DNA of 64,000 nucleotides, taken from positions 186,001 through 250,000 of the forward strand of contig JAGTSE010000003.1 in assembly GCA_018261615.1 (NCBI GenBank), in the 5' to 3' direction. The DNA is from Pseudomonadota bacterium. Its GTDB lineage: Bacteria; Pseudomonadota; Gammaproteobacteria; Enterobacterales; Enterobacteriaceae. This document shows, one piece after another, positions 12,136 to 19,655 of the stretch. The position numbers and the translations under genes were made by a program. Within the stretch, counting starts at the first letter, position 1. Every line of letters begins with the position of its first letter. Below the pieces are notes generated by a model. It was not told the origin of the DNA, did no database searches, and saw nothing but the letters and a program-made list of their open reading frames with translations.

Positions 12136-13071
12136 TTACTCTGACTCTGGCATTGCTTCGCGCGGAATAATCGCCCCGCGATACTGAATGACTGTACTGG
12201 CCGTTAAGTGGCCACGTTTTGCCGCTGCCGTGGCATCGCCGCCGGTCAGACGCACGGCCAGGTAGCCCGCACTGAAGGAGTCGCCGGCTGCCGTTGTATC
12301 GATCACTTTCTCTTTCGGCAGTTTCACGGCCGGCACTTCAACCAGCGCTTCACCGGCAATCGCCACCAGACAAGAGTCTGCGCCACGTTTAATTACCACT
12401 TCTTTCACGCCCGCACGCTGAGTGCGTTCGATAACCTCTTCGACCGGTTTTTCGCCCCACAGCAGATCTTCATCGTCCAGTGTCAGGAACGCGATATCGG
12501 TGCAGGCCAGCATTTGCTGATACACCATGCGCGTCTCTTCTTTGCTGGCCCACAGGCGCGGACGGTAGTTGTTATCAAAAATGACTTTGCCGCCGTTGGC
12601 GCGGCAGGTTTGTAGCAGCGACAGCAGCTTGTTGCGGCTGGCCGGGCTTAAAATCGCCAGGCTGATACCGCTCAGGTAGAGATAGTCGAATGACGCCAGT
12701 TCTTCGCAGATTGCCGCAGACTGTTCGCTCTCCAGCCAGAATTTCGCCGCCGCTTCGTTGCGCCAGTAATAGAACGTGCGCTCGCCGGTGCTGTCGGTTT
12801 CGATGTAATACAGGCCCGGCAGGCGGTTTTCCATGCGCTGCGTTAGACGGGTATCGACATCTTCGCTCTGCCAGGCGTCGAGCATCTGCTGGCTGAAATT
12901 GTCGGTGCCAAGTGCCGTAACGTAGTGGACAGAAAGCGCTGACGGATTGACCTGGCGGGCGATATAAACGGAGGTGTTAAGGGTATCGCCACCAAAGCCA
13001 CGATTAACTTCTGCGCCTTTTTGTGACAATTCGATCATGCATTCGCCGATAACGGCAATTTTCCTGGACAT
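12136..13071 (-). CDS. kdgK: 2-dehydro-3-deoxygluconokinase KdgK
   Basis: KdgK phosphorylates 2-keto-3-deoxygluconate (KDG) to KDPG in the cytoplasm, feeding pectin and hexuronate breakdown into the Entner-Doudoroff route. The 311-residue protein is a PfkB/ribokinase family member: an N-terminal GGDTLNTSVYIAR segment (about residues 27-39) and the C-terminal PfkB signature DTTAAGDSFSAGYL with the catalytic Asp. It is divergent from pdeH. In this genome it may also serve the pectin lyase encoded about 11 kb away, since unsaturated pectin products end in KDG; that link is an inference. Confidence 0.97.
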   Translation of the reverse strand: MSRKIAVIGECMIELSQKGAEVNRGFGGDTLNTSVYIARQVNPSALSVHYVTALGTDNFSQQMLDAWQSEDVDTRLTQRMENRLPGLYYIETDSTGERTFYYWRNEAAAKFWLESEQSAAICEELASFDYLYLSGISLAILSPASRNKLLSLLQTCRANGGKVIFDNNYRPRLWASKEETRMVYQQMLACTDIAFLTLDDEDLLWGEKPVEEVIERTQRAGVKEVVIKRGADSCLVAIAGEALVEVPAVKLPKEKVIDTTAAGDSFSAGYLAVRLTGGDATAAAKRGHLTASTVIQYRGAIIPREAMPESE

Positions 13072-13227
13072 AGTCGTGAACCTGGATCAGATAAATTAAC
13101 GGTAGTGTGCGTTTTGCGTGAAGCGCGGTCAATCATGTTAAAACAACGTTCCAGTATTTTTTTGAGCTAAACCCTGTTATGCGCAGATTATTGCATCTGG
13201 TTTTTAATTTTGCCTAAAACCAGGACA

Positions 13228-13254
13228 TAAAGTTCTTAGTTGTAGCGCCGATAA
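13228..13254 (+). promoter_or_regulatory. Sigma-28 (FliA) promoter of pdeH
   Basis: TAAAGTTC, an 11-base spacer and GCCGATAA match the FliA consensus (TAAAGTTT-N11-GCCGATAA) with one mismatch. It lies 48 bases upstream of the pdeH ATG. E. coli pdeH is a class 3 flagellar gene, so the site and the gene agree. Confidence 0.92.
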
Positions 13255-13301
13255 CCCCTTGACGAGTTGTTCCAGCTCATCCCATCGACAGGACACCAGA
13301 C

Positions 13302-14072
13302 ATGAAGTTAAAGCAGGGCACCCAGCGGCTAAACATTCCTAAAGCGAGCATTGAAAGCCTTGAGGAGCGTCGTTATTGGCTGCAATGCGAACGTGCTTAT
13401 ACTTATCAACCCATCTATAAAACTGATGGTCATCTGATGGCTGTTGAAGTATTGACCATTGTGACACATCCGTCACAGGCTGATCAGCGAATTGCCCCCG
13501 ATCGTTATTTCAGCCAGATCCCCGTGCGCCTGCGCGTGGAGGTGGTACATGAGCAGGTCGAATTGCTGGCAGAACAGCGGACCTTTTTCGCTGATAACGA
13601 TGTGCTGGCTTCGGTCAATGTCGATGGCCCGACGCTGCTGGCGATGCGCGAGAATACGCAGCTGATGGCGCTGGTTGAGTCGCTGCCGTGGATCCGTTTT
13701 GAACTGGTGGAGCATATTCGTTTACCGCAGGATTCTACCTTCGCTTCGATCAGCGAAATTGGCCCGCTGTGGCTGGATGATTTCGGCACTGGAATGGCGA
13801 ACTTCTCGGCGCTGAGCGAAGTGCGTTACGACTATATCAAAGTGGCGCGCGACCTGTTTATCATGCTGCGTAAAACCCCGGAAGGGCAGAACCTGTTCAC
13901 CATGCTGTTGCAGTTGATGAACTGCTACTGCCAGGGCGTTATCGTTGAAGGGGTTGAAACCCTCGAAGAGTGGCGCGACGTGCAGGCGTCTCCGGCCTTT
14001 GCGGCGCAGGGCTATTTTTTGTCGCGTCCGGTTCCTCTGGCCCAACTTGAACGCGTTATACTCGATTTGTAA
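13302..14072 (+). CDS. pdeH: Cyclic di-GMP phosphodiesterase PdeH (YhjH)
   Basis: PdeH is a stand-alone cytoplasmic EAL phosphodiesterase that keeps c-di-GMP low in motile cells, so that the flagellar brake YcgR stays off and cellulose and curli stay repressed. The 256-residue protein consists of the EAL domain only. The metal-binding Glu49 is kept (LMAVEVLT), as are WLDDFGTGMANF and VIVEGVET, so it looks catalytically intact, unlike PdeK in this window. The FliA promoter immediately upstream puts it in the flagellar regulon. Confidence 0.96.
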   Translation: MKLKQGTQRLNIPKASIESLEERRYWLQCERAYTYQPIYKTDGHLMAVEVLTIVTHPSQADQRIAPDRYFSQIPVRLRVEVVHEQVELLAEQRTFFADNDVLASVNVDGPTLLAMRENTQLMALVESLPWIRFELVEHIRLPQDSTFASISEIGPLWLDDFGTGMANFSALSEVRYDYIKVARDLFIMLRKTPEGQNLFTMLLQLMNCYCQGVIVEGVETLEEWRDVQASPAFAAQGYFLSRPVPLAQLERVILDL

Positions 14073-14136
14073 TCCCGCCCCTCGGTGAGCCTAAACTCTC
14101 TTTATGCGAAGTAAGGCTTAAGAGGAAAGGGCAACA

Positions 14137-14315
14137 ATGACAAAAACGCGTAAAGCGTCACCGCTGTTATAGCCACCGTACTGTTATTGAGTGTGGCTGC
14201 TGTCGTTATCATCACCACCTTCAACTGAAACCGCCTGAAACCCCACCATCAGTGAAAAAGTCTCTGCCGAACTGAATCGTCGGTTTGCTATTTGTGGCGT
14301 GGGGAACCCGGTCGC
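14137..14315 (+). pseudogene. yhjG: Remnant of AsmA-family gene yhjG
   Basis: A good ribosome site (AAGAGGAAAGG) and ATG at 14137 open a frame that stops after 11 codons. Shifting frame at about 14157 gives TAVIATVLLL and a membrane helix, then TTFN-TGA-NRLKP, where E. coli YhjG has F-D-W-N-R-L-K-P, so TGG has become TGA. One extra base at about 14246 moves the frame to TISEKVSAELNRRFAI, aligning with TINEKVSSELQRPFAI of E. coli YhjG. Homology ends near 14315, and the rest of the roughly 690-codon gene is deleted. The position (between pdeH and yhjE) and strand are those of yhjG in E. coli, which supports the call. Confidence 0.88.
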
Positions 14316-14326
14316 ACTAAGAAGTG

Positions 14327-14351
14327 CCCCTCTCGCCGGTGGCGAGAGGGG
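14327..14351 (-). terminator. Terminator after yhjE
   Basis: A perfect 11-bp stem (CCCCTCTCGCC / GGCGAGAGGGG) with a 3-base loop lies 7 bases beyond the yhjE stop. On the minus strand it is followed by CACTTCTT. It abuts the end of the yhjG remnant. Confidence 0.75.
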
Positions 14352-14357
14352 GAAGGA

Positions 14358-15674
14358 TTACAGCTCCTGGTGTTTGGTTTCGTGAGTCAGCAGTAGCGCA
14401 ATCAGCGTTAATCCCGCCATTGCCGCCAGGTAGAACCCGACGTACATCAGGCCGTAATTCGCCTGCAACCAGGCGGCGATATAGGGTGCCACAGACGCGC
14501 CGAGAATGGACGACACGTTATAGGAGAATGAAGCACCGGTATAACGCACTTCGGTCGGGAACAGTTCCGGCAGCAGTGCGCCCATCGGGCCGAAAGTCAG
14601 CCCCATCAGGCTTAAGCCAATCAGCAGGTAAGTCATCACCAGCACCGGGTTACCGGAACCAAGCAGCGGCGGGAAGACAAACAGCGCGAACAGAATGATA
14701 AGCGTGGTGATGATAACCATACTTTTACGACGGCCAAACGCATCGGCCAGCAGGCCCGCCACCGGCACCATCACGCCGAAGCCAATCACTGCCATCATCA
14801 GCATCCACAGTACTTCATTGCGAGGCATGCCAAGCCCCTGCGGTGAGGTGCTAAAAGTCATTGAATAGACCGTCATGATGTAGAACAGCGTGTAGGTTGC
14901 CAGCATGATAAAGGTACCCAACACCGTCACGCGGACATGTTTGGTCAGCAGCGTACCCAGCGGAATTTTCACCTGTTTTTTCGCTGCCGCGACTTTGGCG
15001 AACACCGGCGTTTCATGCAGTGAAACGCGCACATACAGGCCGATCAGCACCAGTACCGCAGAGAAGATAAACGGTACGCGCCAGCCCCAGTTCATAAACT
15101 GTTCGTCGGTCAGTAGCCAGGAGAGCAGCAGGAATGTGCCGTTCGCGAAGAAGAAGCCGACTGGCGCGCCCAACTGCGGGAAAGAACCGTACAGCGCGCG
15201 TTTGCGCGGTGGGGCGTTTTCCGTAGCCAGTAGCGCTGCGCCGCCCCACTCGCCGCCAAGCCCCAGGCCCTGGCCAAAACGAGCAAGCGCCAGCAGCAAC
15301 GGCGCCATCACGCCGATAGTTTCGTAGCCCGGCAGCAGGCCGATTACCACGGTAGAGATGCCCATGGTCAGCAGCGAGGCCACCAGCGTCACTTTGCGGC
15401 CGATACGGTCACCAAAGTGGCCGAACAGCGCGGAGCCGATCGGGCGCGCGATAAAGGCAATGGCGAAGGTTGCCAGCGATTGCAGCGTGGCCGCCGTTGG
15501 GTCGCCCTGCGGGAAGAAGATATGCGGGAACACAATCACCGCAGCGGTCGCGTAAATGTAGAAGTCGAAGAACTCGATGGCGGTGCCGATCAGAGAAGCA
15601 ACGACGACTTTATTGCGTGAGTTTACCGGTGGGTTTTCCTGCTCGTTGTCGAAAGTGGTAGCTGTAGCTTGCAT
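14358..15674 (-). CDS. yhjE: MFS transporter YhjE (metabolite:H+ symporter type)
   Basis: Twelve-helix major facilitator of the metabolite:H+ symporter family (ProP, ShiA and KgtP relatives) in the inner membrane; the substrate is unknown. The 438-residue protein closely matches E. coli YhjE. Typical features are the EFFDFYIYATAAV segment in helix 1 (about residues 33-45), the loop 2-3 motif GHFGDRIGRK, the ARFGQGLGLGGEWGGAALL segment and the second-half motif ADAFGRRKS. It is transcribed alone, with a strong terminator downstream and about 270 bases free upstream. Confidence 0.95.
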   Translation of the reverse strand: MQATATTFDNEQENPPVNSRNKVVVASLIGTAIEFFDFYIYATAAVIVFPHIFFPQGDPTAATLQSLATFAIAFIARPIGSALFGHFGDRIGRKVTLVASLLTMGISTVVIGLLPGYETIGVMAPLLLALARFGQGLGLGGEWGGAALLATENAPPRKRALYGSFPQLGAPVGFFFANGTFLLLSWLLTDEQFMNWGWRVPFIFSAVLVLIGLYVRVSLHETPVFAKVAAAKKQVKIPLGTLLTKHVRVTVLGTFIMLATYTLFYIMTVYSMTFSTSPQGLGMPRNEVLWMLMMAVIGFGVMVPVAGLLADAFGRRKSMVIITTLIILFALFVFPPLLGSGNPVLVMTYLLIGLSLMGLTFGPMGALLPELFPTEVRYTGASFSYNVSSILGASVAPYIAAWLQANYGLMYVGFYLAAMAGLTLIALLLTHETKHQEL

Positions 15675-15906
15675 AGTATTTTCTTATTTTTGGGCGAACG
15701 AACGACCATATTAGCCATAGCAAAAGCGACATTTCAATCTGTAACAAAACGACAAATCGCGTGGGAAATGGGCAAAAAGTGGATAATTTTCACGCGTGCG
15801 ATTTCTCTTCCATGAAATGCTTCACATATTTTATAAATTAGTGGATAAAACTGGTTTGAGGTTAAATAAAAGTTGCATCCTGGATTTTCATGCTGAAAAG
15901 CGAGAA

Positions 15907-15938
15907 CGGGCTGATATTTTACATTTTCACTCAGCCCG
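15907..15938 (-). terminator. Possible terminator after yhjD
   Basis: An 8-bp inverted repeat (CGGGCTGA / TCAGCCCG) with a 16-base loop lies 10 bases beyond the yhjD stop. The minus strand continues into a weak T-rich stretch (CGCTTTTC). The rest of 15675-15906 is AT-rich and should hold the yhjE promoter; I see no gene there. Confidence 0.4.
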
Positions 15939-15947
15939 ACCGCGAAT

Positions 15948-16979
15948 TTAGTGGTGGGTTTTATCCGGCATGCGTGGGTCATTTTTGTATTGCGCAGTGG
16001 CAATCCATGCGGCGCAGAATAGCGTCAGACGGGCAAAGAAGTAGAAAAACGCCATCAGTCCGAGTACCGAACCAAACGCCGCGCCAGAGGGTGATTTCAC
16101 CAGCGATGGCAGCGTCCAGGTCATTACGATTTTGATCACCTCAAAACCTATGGCGGCGATAAAGGTGCCGCGGATCAGCGCTTTTTTGTGCGGGCGGTTA
16201 CGCGGCAAACGCCAGAAGATCCAGAAAAAGAGCAGATAGTTGGCGAATATTGAGATCACCAGGCCAATCAGCCGCCAGGCCGGTTTTAGCCACTCGATAT
16301 TATCGAGATAGAGCGCCGAGATAATTATCTGCTGCGCCGAACCGGCAATTGAGGTGATCGACAGCGTGATAATCAGGGCTATCAGCAGACCAATCAGCGA
16401 AATAAAGTCGCGGAAATATTTCACCCAGATTTTCTCCGCGTCCCGGGCATTGCGCTCCCAGACATCGCGCGACTGGGCGCGGATTGCCTCGCGCAGGTTG
16501 CCCATCCAGTTCACGCCCGAGTAGAGGGCGATGGCCAGCCCGACAATCCCCACCGTGGTGCGCTGTTGTACGGCGATATTGATGGTGTTCTTCAGCATTG
16601 TCGCCATGGTTGGATCGCTGACGCTCAACACAATTTTGTCGAAGATGTCCTGCAACAGCGTTGGATGCGAGGCCAGCACAAACCCGGCGGCGGCAAACGA
16701 GACCATCAGAATCGGGATCATCGACAGAAAAGAGAAGTAGGTGATGGCCGCGCCAAACTGGTTTCCCATACGATCATTAAAGCGTTCTGCAGCGCGGATC
16801 AGGTGCGCGATGACGGGAAGGCGCTGTAGTTTTTGCGCCGTGCCGGCCATGGTTGCCAGCGTACTGCTGATTTTTCCTTCCGTGGCGTTCTGCTGCTGTG
16901 CAGGCTGTCCCGTCATCTTCCTTACGGGTTTATAGTTGAGGTTTTGCGTCGGGCGTTTTTTATGATTTTCCGGCGTCAT
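15948..16979 (-). CDS. yhjD: Inner-membrane YihY/BrkB-family protein YhjD
   Basis: Orthologue of E. coli YhjD (YihY/virulence factor BrkB family), an inner-membrane protein whose altered forms have been linked to lipid A export phenotypes in E. coli. The 343-residue protein has a polar N-terminal tail (about 1-60) and six hydrophobic segments. The family core is seen in FGAAITYFSFLSMIPIL, SGVNWMGNLREAIR, and the closing GAAFGSVLGLMAFFYFF. It lies between yhjC and yhjE as in E. coli. The physiological function is not established. Confidence 0.94.
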   Translation of the reverse strand: MTPENHKKRPTQNLNYKPVRKMTGQPAQQQNATEGKISSTLATMAGTAQKLQRLPVIAHLIRAAERFNDRMGNQFGAAITYFSFLSMIPILMVSFAAAGFVLASHPTLLQDIFDKIVLSVSDPTMATMLKNTINIAVQQRTTVGIVGLAIALYSGVNWMGNLREAIRAQSRDVWERNARDAEKIWVKYFRDFISLIGLLIALIITLSITSIAGSAQQIIISALYLDNIEWLKPAWRLIGLVISIFANYLLFFWIFWRLPRNRPHKKALIRGTFIAAIGFEVIKIVMTWTLPSLVKSPSGAAFGSVLGLMAFFYFFARLTLFCAAWIATAQYKNDPRMPDKTHH

Positions 16980-17033
16980 CAGCGCTTTTTTCCTTCTCCT
17001 GAATGTGTCTGTAACGAAAATTATAGCCTGGCG

Positions 17034-17933
17034 CTAATCGACATAATCTTTCAGCGCCGCCACCAGCCACTCCATAAATAGATGTACACGGCGGGAGAGA
17101 TTGCGGCGGTGCGGGTAAATCAGCGATACCGGCATCGGCTCAGCGCGATATTGTGGCAGGATCTCCACCAGCTTTCCGGCACGCAGCGCTTCGCGCACGC
17201 CGATGCGCGGAACCTGAATAATCCCCAGCCCGGCAAGGCAGGCGGCCTGATAGGTTTCTGTGCTGTTGACTGTCAGAATGCCGCCGGTTTTTACCCACCG
17301 CATCTGCTTATCCTGCCAGACTTCAAAACCCTGCGGACGCGTACCGAGGTTCACCGCATAATGCACTAGTGCATGAGAGGACAAATCATCCAGACTCTCC
17401 GGGTAACCGAATCGCGCCAGATAATCGGGGCTGGCACAATTAATGACCGATAACCGCCCAAGCTGGCGGGCGATTAAGCCGGAATCTTTCAGCGTGCCAA
17501 CGCGTACCACGCAGTCGAAACCTTCGCGGATAATATCCACCAGCCGATCGCTGCTGCTCAACTCCAGTTCAATGCCGGGGTACTGTTGCACGAAAGCGGG
17601 CAAGCGCGGGATCACCAGATTCTTCGCCACGCCGACCGGCATATCCACGCGCAATCGGCCGCTGATGCTGGAAGGATCGTGCAAAAACAGACCGTCCAGC
17701 TCGTCTATATTCGCCAGCAGATCTTTTGCTCGCTCGTAATAGACCATCCCATCCTGCGTGAGCTGTACCCGGCGGGTGGTACGGTGCAACAACTGTGTGC
17801 CGAGATGGGTTTCCAGCGCCTGAATCTGGCGAGATACGCTACCTTTAGGTAATCCCATTGAATCCGCCGCCCGGGAAAAACTCTCCAGTTCCGCGACGCG
17901 GATGAACAGTTGCATTGCGTAAACTTTATCCAT
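17034..17933 (-). CDS. yhjC: LysR-type regulator YhjC
   Basis: LysR-type transcriptional regulator, 299 residues. The N-terminal helix-turn-helix (about residues 1-60; FSRAADSMGLPKGSVSRQIQALE) and the C-terminal substrate-binding domain (about 90-295) are both present. It corresponds to E. coli YhjC and sits in the same place beside yhjD. Here it is divergent from an SDR gene with 118 bases between the starts, a classical arrangement in which the LysR protein controls itself and its divergent partner. That control is inferred from layout; the effector is unknown. Confidence 0.9.
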   Translation of the reverse strand: MDKVYAMQLFIRVAELESFSRAADSMGLPKGSVSRQIQALETHLGTQLLHRTTRRVQLTQDGMVYYERAKDLLANIDELDGLFLHDPSSISGRLRVDMPVGVAKNLVIPRLPAFVQQYPGIELELSSSDRLVDIIREGFDCVVRVGTLKDSGLIARQLGRLSVINCASPDYLARFGYPESLDDLSSHALVHYAVNLGTRPQGFEVWQDKQMRWVKTGGILTVNSTETYQAACLAGLGIIQVPRIGVREALRAGKLVEILPQYRAEPMPVSLIYPHRRNLSRRVHLFMEWLVAALKDYVD

Positions 17934-18051
17934 ACCGACACTCTATTGTTGTCATGAGTGAAACAATGAAGCGTAATTTAACATCTTTATTGTTTTTGTG
18001 TCAGTTAATAAGCTTTTCTCACTCTCCACATCAGCGAAAACGAGGTTTCTT

Positions 18052-18810
18052 ATGACACAACCGATTGCATTAGTGACTGGCGGCAGCCGTGGGCTGGGTA
18101 AAAATGCGGCCCTGAAGCTGGCAGCGAAGGGAACGGGCATTATTCTGACCTACAACAGCAACGCCGAAGAAGCACAGAAAGTCGTAGGCGAAATTGAACA
18201 AAAAGGCGTGAAAGCTGTAGCATTACAGCTGAACGTCGGCGATATTTCGAGTTTTTCTGCCTTTACCCGTGAAGTCCATGAACAGCTAAAACAGGTCTGG
18301 CAGCGTGAAACGTTCGATTATTTATTGAACAATGCTGGCATCGGCATTCACGCTGCGTTTGCTGAAACCACGGAAGCGCAGTTTGACCAACTGGTGAATA
18401 TCCACGTTAAAGGGCCATTCTTCCTGACGCAGAATCTGCTGCCGTTGCTGAAAAATGGTGGTCGCATTCTTAATGTTTCCAGCGGCCTGGCGCGTTTTTG
18501 TCAGCCAGGATATGCCGCTTATGCGTCAATGAAAGGGGCGATGGAGGTATTGACCCGTTATCAGGCGAAAGAGCTGGGCGCGCGCGGAATTGCGGTGAAT
18601 ATCATCGCGCCGGGCGCTATCGAAACCGATTTTGGCGGCGGCCAGGTGCGCGACAACGAGCAGATTAATCAGTATCTTGCTGCGCAAACCGCACTGGGGC
18701 GCGTGGGGCTGCCGGACGATATTGGCGATGCGATGGCGGCGTTGCTGAGCGATGAGTTGGGCTGGATGAACGCGCAGCGTGTGGAAGTCTCTGGCGGTAT
18801 GTTCCTGTAA
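18052..18810 (+). CDS. SDR-family NAD(P)-dependent oxidoreductase
   Basis: Classical short-chain dehydrogenase/reductase of 252 residues. I chose ATG 18052 (MTQPIALVTGGSRGLG), which puts the cofactor motif TGGSRGLG right at the N-terminus and has CGAGG upstream; an in-frame ATG at 17998 would add 18 unrelated residues. NNAG (about residue 100), Ser in NVSSG and the YASMK catalytic pair (YxxxK) are intact. The substrate cannot be told. It faces yhjC and is probably its target. E. coli K-12 lacks it at this position, where yhjB and the cytochrome c peroxidase gene lie. Confidence 0.88.
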   Translation: MTQPIALVTGGSRGLGKNAALKLAAKGTGIILTYNSNAEEAQKVVGEIEQKGVKAVALQLNVGDISSFSAFTREVHEQLKQVWQRETFDYLLNNAGIGIHAAFAETTEAQFDQLVNIHVKGPFFLTQNLLPLLKNGGRILNVSSGLARFCQPGYAAYASMKGAMEVLTRYQAKELGARGIAVNIIAPGAIETDFGGGQVRDNEQINQYLAAQTALGRVGLPDDIGDAMAALLSDELGWMNAQRVEVSGGMFL

Positions 18811-18962
18811 AAAATGACGCCCGGTGGGTTTCTGGCTGCCGGGCACGCATTGGCTACTGTTTCTGAAACAGAGGATGAGCACAGTTTTCTTCATAGTTTC
18901 TCCTGTCAGTTGCCGGAACACGTCTTTAAGACTGGCAGAAGGGTGTGCGATGTGCGGACAAA

Positions 18963-19502
18963 TTAGCCTTTTTCTGTATATTCATGGCGCAATAAGCCAA
19001 ACAGCCAATCGTTATGCCATGCTCCCGCCAGCCACCAGGCCTCCCGTAGTTCGCCTTCCAGTACAAATCCTGTTTTTTCCAGTAAGCGGCGTGACGCCAG
19101 ATTCCCGGCGGTTACTGTGGCGACCAGCCGACGAATACCGCCCTGGTTAAACGCGTAATCACATAGAGCGGTAAGGGATTCATGGCCGTAACCTCTGCCC
19201 TGTGCTTGCGGCGCAAACAGGAATCCCACTTCGGCGCAATCATCCTCACGGTGGATATAACCGGTTACCCCCAGTGGCGCGTTGGTGACGTTATCGCGTA
19301 CCAGCAAACAAAGCCAGTGCGGGCTGCCGGGCTGCCATTCAGGCAGACGGGCGTCAAACGCCGCGCGGATCTCTTGTTCACTGCGAGTATCTGAAACGTA
19401 ACACATCACATCGGGGTGCTGTTGCAGCGCAAGAAAAAAGGGCCAGTCCTGTTCAGACAGTGGCGAACAGGTCAGTCTGGGCGTATGAAACATAAGCATC
19501 AT
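18963..19502 (-). CDS. GNAT-family N-acetyltransferase (RimJ/RimL-like)
   Basis: Acetyl-CoA-dependent N-acetyltransferase of 179 residues. The start ATG at 19502 has GGAG six bases upstream. The acetyl-CoA loop is recognisable in APQAQGRGYGHESL (about residues 92-105), and NLASRRLLEKTGFVLEGELREAWWL (about 134-158) is typical of the RimJ/RimL branch that modifies protein N-termini or small amines and antibiotics. The exact substrate is unknown. It is monocistronic, convergent with the SDR gene. Confidence 0.85.
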   Translation of the reverse strand: MMLMFHTPRLTCSPLSEQDWPFFLALQQHPDVMCYVSDTRSEQEIRAAFDARLPEWQPGSPHWLCLLVRDNVTNAPLGVTGYIHREDDCAEVGFLFAPQAQGRGYGHESLTALCDYAFNQGGIRRLVATVTAGNLASRRLLEKTGFVLEGELREAWWLAGAWHNDWLFGLLRHEYTEKG

Positions 19503-19655
19503 GAATGTCTCCGGCTATTTTTTTAGGCGTTGAAACCCGTATCACTGATCATAATCTTTAATTGGTATATATTTTAACTACCCGTAATTAAAGAAAAAAT
19601 TCAGTGCTGACATTGGCCAGATAATTATTTCTTAAGTTGTACTTAAAGGAAAATA

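Noticed and set aside
18526..18894. Minus-strand frame starting MKKTVLILCFRNSSQ with a strong ribosome site (AGGAGAAACT-ATG), followed by a hairpin with a T-run on the same strand near 18811-18844
   Set aside because: The frame runs on for over 100 codons antisense to the SDR gene with low-quality composition. A short leader-like transcript is possible, but there is no stop before the hairpin and no downstream gene for a leader to control.
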